This document shows positions 45,970-53,895 of a DNA stretch of 64,000 bases, one piece after another. Below the pieces are notes generated by a model that saw only the letters and a list, made by a program, of their open reading frames with translations, was not told the DNA's origin and made no database searches. Each line of letters starts with the position of its first letter. The stretch's first letter is position 1. The translations under genes were made by a program, and so were the position numbers. Source of the stretch: Sediminibacterium sp. (lineage in GTDB: Bacteria > Bacteroidota > Bacteroidia > B-17B0 > Aurantibacillaceae); the NCBI GenBank assembly GCA_030054095.1, contig JASGCO010000010.1:1-64000 (forward strand). Direction: 5' to 3'.

Positions 45970-47391
45970 CTAGAGCATGGTAGTAGGACAAACGTAATCG
46001 CTGACTCTGAATTTCCCGGAGGCTTTTAGTTCAGAAAAGCCACCTTTAACATCTAACAGATTTTGATAGCCTTTAGCGCGAAGCATGGATACAAAAATCA
46101 TAGACCGGTAACCCGCGGCGCAATGCACGGCATAGGATTTATTCCTGTCAATTTTCAGCATACTTTCTGTGAGGTAATCAAGTGGTGCATTAATGGCGCC
46201 GATCACATGTTCGCTATTGTACTCGCTGGCCTTCCGAACATCGAGCAATAACAGGTGCTCTTGTTCCATTTTGTGCAGCAGCTCGTTGGGGCTTATTGAA
46301 ACAATTTGATCTGTTTCTTTACCACTTTCTTTCCAGGCGGCATAACCACCGGAAAGATAACCAAGGGTATTGTCGTATCCCACACGAGCCAAACGGGTAA
46401 TCACTTCTTCTTCTTTGCCTGGGTCTGCCACAATCAGTAATTGCTGGCTAATGTCGGGAATTAATGTTCCTGCCCACACGGCAAAACTCCCATCAACGCC
46501 AATGTTGACAGAGCCGGGAATAAAACCCTTAGCGAAGGTTTGCGCGTGCCGGGTATCAATGATGAGCGCGTTGGTTTCTTTAGCCGCGGCATCAAAGGCA
46601 TTTGCGTCCAGGGCTCGTAATCCGTTTTTCAGTACAGTGTCAATACTGGTATAACCTTTAATGTTCATTAAAACGTTTTGCGGGAAATAACCGGGAGGCG
46701 GCATTAATCCGTTAAGTACTTCGCTGATAAAATCGTCTTTGCTTAAACCGGGACGTAAGGCATAATTGGTCCGTTTTTGATTGCCTAAAGTATCGAACCG
46801 CTCTTTACTGAGGTTTTTGCCACAGGCACTGCCCGCGCCATGTGCGGGATAAATAATAAGTTCGTCGTTTAGTGGCATAATTTTATGGCGAAGCGAATCG
46901 TATAAATGACCGGCCAGTTTTTCCTGTGTTAATTCAGCTATTACCTTCTGCGCCAGATCAGGACGTCCTACATCACCTATAAACAAGGTATCGCCGGTAA
47001 ACAAGGCTTTTTCATTTCCGTTTTCGTCTGTTAACAGAAAACAGGAACTTTCCATGGTGTGTCCGGGTGTATGTATAAGTTTGATGTTAATCTTGCCCAG
47101 TGTAAATAATTCGCCGTCGGTGGCAATGTGCGCTTCGAATCCGGTTGACATGGTTGTTGGCCCATATACAATTTTTGCTCCGGTTTTCGCGCTCAGGTCT
47201 ATATGGCCCGACACAAAGTCGGCGTGAAAGTGGGTTTCGAACACGTACTTTATTTTAGCGTTGTCTTTTGCGGCTCTGTCAATATAAGGCTGCACTTCTC
47301 TGAGCGGATCAATAATGGCCGCTTCGCCTTCGCTTTCAATATAGTAAGCCGCTTCGGCCAGGCAACCGGTATAGAGTTGTTCAATTTGCAT
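45970..47391 (-). CDS. Metallo-beta-lactamase/rhodanese fusion (persulfide dioxygenase family, CstB/Blh-like)
   Basis: A 473-residue cytoplasmic enzyme. The N-terminal MBL fold (about 1-240) shows the metal ligands ETHFHADFVSGH near 50-61, HTPGHTMESS near 108 and FTGDTLFIGDVGRPD. This HxHxD form with an Asp in GDVGRPD fits the ETHE1-like persulfide dioxygenase group, which oxidises persulfide sulfur to sulfite with mononuclear iron. Two rhodanese domains follow: the first (about 265-355) has Asp where the catalytic Cys should be (LLIVADPGKEE), and the second (about 375-470) keeps the Cys (AVHCAAGYRSM). CstB of Staphylococcus has the same overall layout. Confidence 0.88.
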   Translation of the reverse strand: MQIEQLYTGCLAEAAYYIESEGEAAIIDPLREVQPYIDRAAKDNAKIKYVFETHFHADFVSGHIDLSAKTGAKIVYGPTTMSTGFEAHIATDGELFTLGKINIKLIHTPGHTMESSCFLLTDENGNEKALFTGDTLFIGDVGRPDLAQKVIAELTQEKLAGHLYDSLRHKIMPLNDELIIYPAHGAGSACGKNLSKERFDTLGNQKRTNYALRPGLSKDDFISEVLNGLMPPPGYFPQNVLMNIKGYTSIDTVLKNGLRALDANAFDAAAKETNALIIDTRHAQTFAKGFIPGSVNIGVDGSFAVWAGTLIPDISQQLLIVADPGKEEEVITRLARVGYDNTLGYLSGGYAAWKESGKETDQIVSISPNELLHKMEQEHLLLLDVRKASEYNSEHVIGAINAPLDYLTESMLKIDRNKSYAVHCAAGYRSMIFVSMLRAKGYQNLLDVKGGFSELKASGKFRVSDYVCPTTML

Positions 47392-47551
47392 AGACTAATT
47401 TTTATACAAAAGTGAGGTAAGTAAAGCGTTTACGGAATGAGGAAAGTCAGTTTTAGTTCGATGCTTTTACGTTTACGGAATCTGATTAGTATCAATGCGG
47501 CACATCAGGCAACAGGATGAGGCGGAACATTATTTTTAGTTAAACCCTGCG

Positions 47552-47656
47552 CCAGGGATGCGAACGGTTTAGCTCTTTTTTAACCTGCTTGTTCTTTGCA
47601 GGTTAAAAAAAGCCGTAGCGATAGCGGAGCCGGTAGCAGCCCGCCCGGGCGCCCAA
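47552..47656. repeat. Interspersed GC-rich repeat with inner hairpin (copy 1)
   Basis: CAGGGATGCGAACGG is followed by a perfect 13-bp stem (TTTTTTAACCTGC at 47575-47587 with GCAGGTTAAAAAA at 47597-47609) and then GTAGCGATAGCGGAGCCGG. The architecture (GGGAT..A.CGG, variable hairpin, TAGCG..AGCCnGG) recurs at 59796-59938 and 62550-62690. The hairpin could also terminate transcription. Confidence 0.6.
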
Positions 47657-47705
47657 ACAGATTGTAAAGAAATGGTGATGGCGGATCTGGTATAACTGAA
47701 TACTT

Positions 47706-48266
47706 TTAGTTTCCGCTTCGTATGCGGCTTAACGTTTCCTGAGTAATGCCAAGGTACGAAGCAATTTGTCCAAGACTGGCACGTTGTAATAGGCTGGCGC
47801 GGTGTTCGGTAAGATACTGATAACGTTCTTTAGCGGGTTTAAACTGAAGACTTAAAATACGTTCCTCGAGTTTAATGTAATAATTTTCAGTAATGCGACG
47901 GCCAATCCGTTCTGTTTCGGGAAATTGTAAATAAAGGTTTTGAAGCGATGCGTAGGGAATGATGGTGACAGAAGTGTCTTCAAGCGCCTCAATGCTTTCG
48001 AAGGAAGGCGTTTGTGAAATAAAGGCGTAAAAGCAGGTGGCAAATTCCTGTTCCTGTGCAAACCAGTTGGTAATTTCTTTGCCATCCAGATAATAGAAAC
48101 CTCTGACAATACCTTTGGTAATGAATAGTAAATCAGTAGTTCGTTGCTGCGCGGAAAGAAGCGTATGGCCTCTGGGGAACGCTGCCTCTTTGCAAACCGA
48201 AACAAGTGCCTGTTCTAATTCAGGTGAAACGGTAATAAGGGTTTTAAGGTATTGAAGCAAAGACAT
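47706..48266 (-). CDS. Crp/Fnr family transcriptional regulator (second)
   Basis: The start at 48266 (MSLLQYLKTLITVSPELEQ) gives the usual 186-residue form; a longer frame lacks conserved features. A cNMP-binding-like barrel occupies about 20-130 (LLFITKGIVRGFYYLDGKEI). The C-terminal HTH is shortened: RASLGQIASYLGITQETLSRIRSG ends the protein. This is the common short Crp/Fnr type of Bacteroidota. It lies about 40 bases downstream of the ABC exporter gene on the same strand, so read-through is possible. Effector unknown. Confidence 0.9.
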   Translation of the reverse strand: MSLLQYLKTLITVSPELEQALVSVCKEAAFPRGHTLLSAQQRTTDLLFITKGIVRGFYYLDGKEITNWFAQEQEFATCFYAFISQTPSFESIEALEDTSVTIIPYASLQNLYLQFPETERIGRRITENYYIKLEERILSLQFKPAKERYQYLTEHRASLLQRASLGQIASYLGITQETLSRIRSGN

Positions 48267-48306
48267 CCTTAAGAAAGTAGTTGCTTCAAATATACAGTAA
48301 ATGAAC

Positions 48307-50064
48307 TTAGGTTGTTTTTTTACGTTCGCCAATTTGTTGACGCCACATAGCGTAGTAGAGGCCTTTGCTTTCCAGCAGTTGTTCGTGTTGGCCTTGCTCT
48401 ACAATAGTGCCATGTTCGAGTACAAAAATTTTATTAGCGTGCATAATGGTACTTAAGCGGTGCGCGATTAATACGGTGATTTGATTTTTCTGACTGGAAA
48501 TAGAACGAATGGTTTCACTGATTTCTTCTTCGGTAAGCGAGTCGAGCGCTGAAGTGGCTTCGTCAAAAATGAGTAGCTGAGGATTGCGCAGCAACGAGCG
48601 TGCAATAGACAAACGTTGTTTTTCGCCACCACTTACTTTAATGCCTCCTTCTCCGATAGTGCTGTAAATACCTTTATCGGCCCGCTTCAATAAATTATGA
48701 CATGCCGCTTTTTTTAGCACTTCAAGTATTTCATCATCGCTGGCATCGGGTTTTACAAATAAAAGGTTATCGCGAATGGTGCCGCTGAACAACTGAGGAT
48801 CCTGAGTTACAAACCCCAGTTGATGGCGGAGTTCATTAATATCAATATTTTGCGCGTTAAGATTATTGTAAAATATTTCGCCTTCTATGGGCTTGTATAA
48901 ACCCACCAGTAATTTTACGAGTGTGGTTTTGCCACTGCCGCTTGGGCCCACAAAGGCAATGGTTTCGCCGCTTTTGATGGAGAAAGAGATGTCTTTTACG
49001 GCGTAACCAGGTGCGGTATTGTGGCGGAAACCAACGGTGTTAAACCGTAATGTTTCAATATTGCCAAGCGGACTTGGATGAGCAGGAATAGTATCGGATG
49101 AACTATTCATTAATTTTGAAAAATTATCCATGCTGGCTTTGGTTTCGTTATAAACGGCAATAACATTCCCCAGTTCCTGCAGGGGATTAAAGATGAAAAA
49201 GGAAAAGAACATAAGGGTAATGAGGTCACCTATTTTTATAACGCCATCAAACACAAAACAGTATAGCGCAAATACCAGACAGGTACGCACTAGGTGAACC
49301 GTTGTTCCCTGAATAAAACTTAAACTACGGATAAAGCGGACTTTCTTTAATTCCAGTCCAAGAATTTTGAGGGTGGTTTGGTTCAGGCGTTTTTCTTCCT
49401 GTTCTACCAGCCCCAGACTTTTTACCAGTTCTATGTTTCGTAACGATTCGGTGGTAGCGCCTGCTAAGGCAGTGGTTTCGCCCAAAATTTGTTTACTGAT
49501 GGCTTTTATTTTTTTACCCAGAAACGAACTTACCGATGCAATTACAGGAACAGTAGCCAGATAAAGCGGCCCCAGCCAGGGATTAATATTAATAGCATAA
49601 ACCATCACAAAAATTAAACCGATAATGGATTGAAAGATGAGTGTAATAAAAAGTGTTACAAATCTTTCGGTGTCGGTTTTTACTTTTTGAAGTTTACCTA
49701 ATGTTTCACCACTGCGCTGGTCTTCAAAATCTTTATAGGGTAAGGATAACGCTTTTTTAATACCATCGGTGTACATTTGGGCGCCGGTGCGCTGAATGAC
49801 AATATTGGTAAAATAATCCTGAAAATTTTTCGCGATCCGCGATACCATGGCCGCGCCAATGGAAAGTCCGAGCCATAATCCCAGACTTTTAGAAAAGGAA
49901 TTGAAGTCGTTACCGAACAGGGTGTGAGGTTCACCAAAGCGGTTGATGAGTTTACCGGTAATGATAGAGTCCGTAAGCGAAAAGCACTGATTAACAGCGG
50001 CCAGCACCAGGGCCAGAAACAAAATTGATTTATGTTGTTTGAGATAGGTATAGAGGATTTTCAT
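48307..50064 (-). CDS. ABC transporter, fused permease and ATP-binding protein (exporter type)
   Basis: A half-transporter of 585 residues using the start at 50064 (MKILYTYLKQHKSILFL). Six membrane segments cover about 1-300. The nucleotide-binding domain follows with Walker A GPSGSGKTTL near 377, signature VSGGEKQRLSIARSLL near 480, Walker B LLIFDEATSALD and the H-loop LIAHRLSTI. It is a type IV exporter-like protein (MsbA/LmrA group) working as a dimer; the substrate cannot be told. A perfect terminator hairpin separates it from the protease gene upstream. Confidence 0.93.
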   Translation of the reverse strand: MKILYTYLKQHKSILFLALVLAAVNQCFSLTDSIITGKLINRFGEPHTLFGNDFNSFSKSLGLWLGLSIGAAMVSRIAKNFQDYFTNIVIQRTGAQMYTDGIKKALSLPYKDFEDQRSGETLGKLQKVKTDTERFVTLFITLIFQSIIGLIFVMVYAININPWLGPLYLATVPVIASVSSFLGKKIKAISKQILGETTALAGATTESLRNIELVKSLGLVEQEEKRLNQTTLKILGLELKKVRFIRSLSFIQGTTVHLVRTCLVFALYCFVFDGVIKIGDLITLMFFSFFIFNPLQELGNVIAVYNETKASMDNFSKLMNSSSDTIPAHPSPLGNIETLRFNTVGFRHNTAPGYAVKDISFSIKSGETIAFVGPSGSGKTTLVKLLVGLYKPIEGEIFYNNLNAQNIDINELRHQLGFVTQDPQLFSGTIRDNLLFVKPDASDDEILEVLKKAACHNLLKRADKGIYSTIGEGGIKVSGGEKQRLSIARSLLRNPQLLIFDEATSALDSLTEEEISETIRSISSQKNQITVLIAHRLSTIMHANKIFVLEHGTIVEQGQHEQLLESKGLYYAMWRQQIGERKKTT

Positions 50065-50155
50065 AAAATAAATGGCAAAGGTAATGACTTTAACATCTTT
50101 ATGATACGCTAACAGGCGGAATATCGTTAAAAACCGTTTAAGGAAACAGGAAAAC

Positions 50156-50186
50156 AAAACCCCGGAGTTTGTCCGGGGTTTTACGT
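50156..50186. terminator. Perfect bidirectional terminator hairpin
   Basis: AAAACCCCGGA (50156-50166) pairs without mismatch with TCCGGGGTTTT (50172-50182) around a five-base loop. A- and T-runs flank it on both sides. It ends the sigma factor/protease operon on the minus strand. Confidence 0.92.
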
Positions 50187-50204
50187 TTTTGTATGAGAAG
50201 TGGA

Positions 50205-51281
50205 TTAATTTTCTTTATAAACCATGATGTTAAATACATAAGGGTTCACTTTTTTGATCTGATCAACCCGTTTCAGGTTTTTTAAACTTTTCTTTGAGGT
50301 ATTGAGTACTAAACCTTCTGTTTTGCTGCTATTGATGGAGTTTAGGATATCACTGATTTTAACGGCATAGCTGGTACCCTCGGCGCTACTCAGTTTTCCG
50401 CGGATCATACCAATAATATTACCTTGCTCGTCCATTACCGGGCCGCCGCTGTTACCAGGGTTAACCGGAATAGACACCTGATACATGGTGGTGTCGTTAA
50501 GGTGGCCACTAAGTGCGCTGAGCGACCCTTCTCCGTAAACCACCTCTTTGCGCGGGAAGCCCAATGTAAATACTTTTTCCCCTAAATCGGATGGTTTGCC
50601 TGAATAGGAAAACGGAACATTCCAGCCTTTATAAACGGTATCGGTTTCTATTTTAAGAACGGCAATATCCAGTTTAGGATCACTGATCATGACTTTGGCA
50701 AGTGTGCGTTCAGTAAATTTGTTTTCGATAAAAATACTGTCGGCTCCGTTAATGGTATGCCAACTGGTGATTACAAATCCGTTATTGTTAAGTGCAAAAC
50801 CACTACCCTCTAAGTTGGCAGGCGCGTAACGCTGTTTGGTTGGTTGATTAATAAATGCCGTTACAATGCCGTTTTGAGAATATTTTAACTCTACCACTTC
50901 GCGTTTAAGGTCAGTAATTTCGTTACTTTGTTTTTTAAGAAGATAGCCACCGGTACTTAGCAATGCAATGGTGGTTACCACGGCTACAAGACCTGTACTG
51001 GCTGCAATAAACGCGGTTTTGCCGAAACGCTCCATAAAACTGGATTGCTTAATGGAAATAATTTTAGCGTCTTTGCCAAATGATTCGGCATGAAATTGCT
51101 TTAACTGGCTTTTTAAATCGTTTCGTTTGGAATACGTGGTTAACGTATCGAGCAGGGTTTTATGCTGTTCAAAGGCTTTTGAAAATACATCTTCGTTTTT
51201 TAGCCGCCATTCAAAATGGGCTTTTTCCTCCGCGTTCAGTTGCCCGTTTAAATAGGCGTCAAATAAATCTACACTTCTCAT
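50205..51281 (-). CDS. Anti-sigma-factor-like / HtrA-like serine protease fusion
   Basis: A 358-residue membrane protein encoded with the ECF sigma gene (four-base ATGA overlap). Residues about 1-50 look like the helical anti-sigma domain of Bacteroidota (FDAYLNGQLNAEEKAHFEWR). One membrane segment lies near 93-113 (STGLVAVVTTIALLSTGGYL). The rest is a trypsin/HtrA-type protease: FVITSWHTINGAD (catalytic His, near 172), DPKLDIAVLKIE (Asp, near 202) and NPGNSGGPVMDEQG (Ser, near 277). No PDZ domain follows. The layout puts the sigma-binding part in the cytoplasm and the protease in the periplasm. The triad looks intact. Control of the sigma factor by envelope stress and self-cleavage is an inference. 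Confidence 0.82.
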   Translation of the reverse strand: MRSVDLFDAYLNGQLNAEEKAHFEWRLKNEDVFSKAFEQHKTLLDTLTTYSKRNDLKSQLKQFHAESFGKDAKIISIKQSSFMERFGKTAFIAASTGLVAVVTTIALLSTGGYLLKKQSNEITDLKREVVELKYSQNGIVTAFINQPTKQRYAPANLEGSGFALNNNGFVITSWHTINGADSIFIENKFTERTLAKVMISDPKLDIAVLKIETDTVYKGWNVPFSYSGKPSDLGEKVFTLGFPRKEVVYGEGSLSALSGHLNDTTMYQVSIPVNPGNSGGPVMDEQGNIIGMIRGKLSSAEGTSYAVKISDILNSINSSKTEGLVLNTSKKSLKNLKRVDQIKKVNPYVFNIMVYKEN

Positions 51282-51856
51282 GCTTCTACACTATTGGTGT
51301 CAAAAAACTGTTTTTTTAAGCGTTGCAAACACTTGTATTTTTGATTTTTCGCGTTATCCGCATTGGTGTAACCAAATTTGTCCGAAATGGCTTCCATGGA
51401 AAGTTTATACACGTAAAAATCTTTTAATAGCGCGGCGCAGGGCTCGCCCAAAGTGGCAAGGCTTTTATTCATTTTTTCGATGTCGGCCTCTTTTTGCAAA
51501 TGTTCCTGCATTTCGGTCTGTACATCGGCTAACTGCTCTTCCTGATCTTCCCGTATTAAACCGGTATGACCGTGTTTACGCAATTGTTTTAACCACAACC
51601 GTTTGGCAATGGAGTAAATAAACGTTTGCAACTGGCAGTTGAGGCTAAATTCAGGCTTTTGAACCGCTTCGTATAAAACGATAATGGTTTCCTGATAAAC
51701 ATCCTCGGCCGCTTCCTGTGTGCCGCTATTATTAACAACAAGTTTAAGAACGATATTATAGTACTTTTTATACAAGGCTCTTAATACAAGACTATCTCCG
51801 CTTTTCAGGCCGGTAATAAATCCTTCATCTGTAATAGGTGCTTTTGTATGAGACAT
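51278..51856 (-). CDS. ECF-type RNA polymerase sigma factor
   Basis: A 192-residue sigma-70 family protein. Region 2 covers about 20-90 (LRALYKKYYNIVLKLVVNNS, EAAEDVYQETIIVLYEAVQ). Region 4 covers about 130-185 (LSMEAISDKFGYTNADNAKN). No extra domain. It is the first gene of a two-gene operon; its stop overlaps the start of the anti-sigma-like/protease gene, the usual arrangement for sigma/anti-sigma pairs. Its upstream region contains GGGTTACCTTTG, shared with the divergent lipoprotein promoter, so autoregulation is plausible. Confidence 0.93.
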   Translation of the reverse strand: MSHTKAPITDEGFITGLKSGDSLVLRALYKKYYNIVLKLVVNNSGTQEAAEDVYQETIIVLYEAVQKPEFSLNCQLQTFIYSIAKRLWLKQLRKHGHTGLIREDQEEQLADVQTEMQEHLQKEADIEKMNKSLATLGEPCAALLKDFYVYKLSMEAISDKFGYTNADNAKNQKYKCLQRLKKQFFDTNSVEA

Positions 51857-51890
51857 ACTTTATGCCTGTATGGATTAATTCGTTAAGGCT

Positions 51891-52023
51891 GCAAAGGTAA
51901 CCCAAAAGCGGGGAAGAAAACCGGAAATATTTTGTAACCCATTTTATTTTTAAAATTATATTGCTGATTATCAATAGTTTAAATAAATATTGAATTTTTT
52001 TTGGAAAAAATGGGGTTACCTTT
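51891..52023. promoter_or_regulatory. Divergent promoter region with three GGGTTAC copies
   Basis: GGGTTACCTTTG occurs on the minus strand (51892-51903) ahead of the sigma gene, GGGTTACAAA on the minus strand (51931-51940), and GGGTTACCTTT on the plus strand (52013-52023) ahead of the lipoprotein gene. TACCTTTG also matches the TAnnTTTG -7 box. The region between 51904 and 52012 is otherwise AT-rich with no ORF. Confidence 0.5.
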
Positions 52024-52071
52024 TTGAAGGTTGAGGAATAAATAGAAAATTAAAATAAAAAACTCTAAAAA

Positions 52072-52335
52072 ATGAAAAAAGTATTCTCAATTATCGCTGT
52101 AGCTGCTTTGTCAGTTGCTTTCGTTGCATGTGGTCCTTCTGCTGAAGAAAAAGCTAAAATGGAAGAAAACGCTAAACGTATTCAGGATTCAATCGCTGCT
52201 GCTATCAACGCTAGCATGAATGCTGCTACTGAAGCTGCTTCTACTGCTGTTGACAGCGCTGCTGCTGCTGCCGCTAACGCTGCTGCTACTGCTACTGATG
52301 CTGCTGCTAAAGCTGTTGAAGAAGTAAAAAAATAA
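52072..52335 (+). CDS. Ala-rich small lipoprotein
   Basis: An 87-residue lipoprotein: signal peptide with lipobox ending FVACG (Cys near 20), then an almost pure Ala/Lys/Glu/Asp/Thr sequence (AEEKAKMEENAKRIQDSI, then Ala-rich runs) ending AVEEVKK. It should be one long helix, reminiscent of murein-lipoprotein-like spacers but without proven homology. Nearly all Ala codons are GCT, unlike the mixed use in neighbouring genes, which suggests strong expression. It has its own promoter region shared with the divergent ECF sigma operon and its own terminator at 52361. Confidence 0.8.
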   Translation: MKKVFSIIAVAALSVAFVACGPSAEEKAKMEENAKRIQDSIAAAINASMNAATEAASTAVDSAAAAAANAAATATDAAAKAVEEVKK

Positions 52336-52360
52336 TTTGTGTTTAGTTAGTTAGCTGATT

Positions 52361-52398
52361 AGCTCCGGTGCAAAACGCCGGGGCTTTTCTGTTTTTTG
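52361..52398 (+). terminator. Rho-independent terminator after the Ala-rich lipoprotein gene
   Basis: AGCTCCGGTG (52361-52370) pairs with CGCCGGGGCT (52376-52385) with two G-T wobbles around CAAAA, followed by TTTTCTGTTTTTT. Confidence 0.85.
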
Positions 52399-52496
52399 GT
52401 AGGTTCGCTACCTTTGGATCCTTTTCAGATAGTAGATTTATAGTAGCCGCTTAACTGGTATTACAACAAAACAAGTCGTAACTTTACACAGCAATT

Positions 52497-53588
52497 ATGG
52501 AAATAACTACGCAGCAGGTTCTGGATGCACTTCGGTATGTAGATGATCCGGACTTAAAAAAAGATCTGGTAACTCTTAACATGGTTAAGGATGTAAAGGT
52601 AGATGGATTAAACATTTCATTTACTGTAGTACTTACAACTCCCGCCTGTCCTATGAAGGACATGATACATAACGCGTGTATGAATGCTATTCTGCATTAC
52701 GTTAGTAAAGAGGCTAAAGTAAGTATTAACATGACGGCGACGGTTACCTCTAAAAAAGAAAAGGATGACACAACCCTCCGGGATGTTAAAAATATAGTGG
52801 CGGTAGCCAGTGGCAAAGGAGGCGTAGGTAAGAGTACTATTGCGGCCAATCTGGCTTTGGGATTAGCCCGACAGGGTGCAAAAGTGGGATTGGTGGATGC
52901 TGATATTTACGGGCCCTCGCAAACTATTATGTTTGGCGTTGAGAAAGAGATGCCAGGTCCGGCTGAATTTAACGGGCAGCGTAAAATGAAACCGGTAGAA
53001 GCGTATGGTGTAAAATTAAACAGCGTTGGCTTTTTAGCTGGTCCTAATCAGGTTATTGCGCTCCGTGGCCCAATGGCCAGTAAGGCGTTGAGCCAGTTAT
53101 TTTATGATACCGTTTGGGGTGAACTGGATTATCTGATTGTTGACCTTCCGCCGGGTACCGGCGATATACAAATTACCTTGTGTAGTCAGGTACCATTAAC
53201 AGGAGCGGTAGTGGTTTGTACTCCTCAGGAAGTTGCTCTGGCCGATGCGCGTAAAGGCATAGCCTTGTTTAATCTTCCGCAAATTAATGTTCCTGTTCTG
53301 GGTCTTGTAGAAAATATGGCATGGTTTACACCTGCCGAATTGCCTCAAAATAAATATTACCTGTTTGGTAAAGAAGGGGTAAAACATCTGGCAGAAGAGT
53401 TAACATTGCCTTTGCTGGCACAAGTGCCTTTGGTGCAAAGTGTGCGTGAGGCCGCTGATGCCGGACGTCCCGCTGTTTTGCAGGAGGCCACAGAGCAAGC
53501 ACTTACGTTTATGGAACTGGCGCAAAATGTGGCGCAACAGGTAGCCATCCGTAATGCCAGCCTTCAAACAATTGAAACAGAGGCCTAA
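52497..53588 (+). CDS. Mrp/NBP35 family P-loop ATPase (iron-sulfur carrier type)
   Basis: A 363-residue cytoplasmic protein thought to carry Fe-S clusters to apo-enzymes. The N-terminal MIP18/DUF59 domain covers about 1-95 (QVLDALRYVDDPDLKKDL). The ATPase has the deviant Walker A GKGGVGKSTIAANLALG near 107-123, followed by DADIYGPSQ and VDLPPGTGD. The CxxC cluster motif normally found near residue 270 is absent: the segment reads ENMAWFTPAELPQNKYYLFG. This substitution is, as far as I recall, common in Bacteroidota. The NifU-like gene follows after 41 bases, supporting a role in Fe-S assembly. Confidence 0.92.
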   Translation: MEITTQQVLDALRYVDDPDLKKDLVTLNMVKDVKVDGLNISFTVVLTTPACPMKDMIHNACMNAILHYVSKEAKVSINMTATVTSKKEKDDTTLRDVKNIVAVASGKGGVGKSTIAANLALGLARQGAKVGLVDADIYGPSQTIMFGVEKEMPGPAEFNGQRKMKPVEAYGVKLNSVGFLAGPNQVIALRGPMASKALSQLFYDTVWGELDYLIVDLPPGTGDIQITLCSQVPLTGAVVVCTPQEVALADARKGIALFNLPQINVPVLGLVENMAWFTPAELPQNKYYLFGKEGVKHLAEELTLPLLAQVPLVQSVREAADAGRPAVLQEATEQALTFMELAQNVAQQVAIRNASLQTIETEA

Positions 53589-53614
53589 AGAGTAGAAAAA
53601 CGAAATTCAATTTG

Positions 53615-53622
53615 TATCTTTG
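53615..53622 (+). promoter_or_regulatory. Bacteroidota -7 box (TATCTTTG) ahead of the NifU-like gene
   Basis: TATCTTTG matches TAnnTTTG exactly and ends seven bases before the ATG at 53630, so the mRNA would have almost no leader. No good -33 TTG at the usual spacing was seen. Confidence 0.45.
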
Positions 53623-53629
53623 ATGATAT

Positions 53630-53878
53630 ATGCAAACATTACACGAAAAGGTTGAGGCGGCCTTAAATACCATTCGTCCTTACCTTGAAGCCGACGGCGG
53701 CAATGTGGAAGTAGTGGAAATTACTGAAGCAAAAGTGGTTAAACTGGAGCTGAAGGGCGCTTGCAAAACCTGCAATATGAGCCACATGACCATGAAAGCC
53801 GGGATAGAAGAAACCATTAAACGTTCGGTACCCGAAGTAACGGGTATAGAAGCCGTTAACCAATCCATTCAATTGTAA
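53630..53878 (+). CDS. NifU-like C-terminal domain protein (Fe-S scaffold)
   Basis: An 82-residue stand-alone NifU C-terminal domain. PYLEADGGNVEVVEI lies near residues 18-32 and the cluster motif CKTCNMSHMTMKAGIEE near 47-63 (CxxC). It is expected to hold a [4Fe-4S] or [2Fe-2S] cluster and pass it on, probably with Mrp encoded upstream. Full length for this family. MetF starts 17 bases downstream. Confidence 0.93.
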   Translation: MQTLHEKVEAALNTIRPYLEADGGNVEVVEITEAKVVKLELKGACKTCNMSHMTMKAGIEETIKRSVPEVTGIEAVNQSIQL

Positions 53879-53895
53879 CGTATCCTGTTGTAGTT

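Noticed and set aside
52200..52325. GCT-rich stretch as a tandem DNA repeat
   Set aside because: It is the coding sequence of the Ala-rich lipoprotein; unit length is irregular and the frame is kept.
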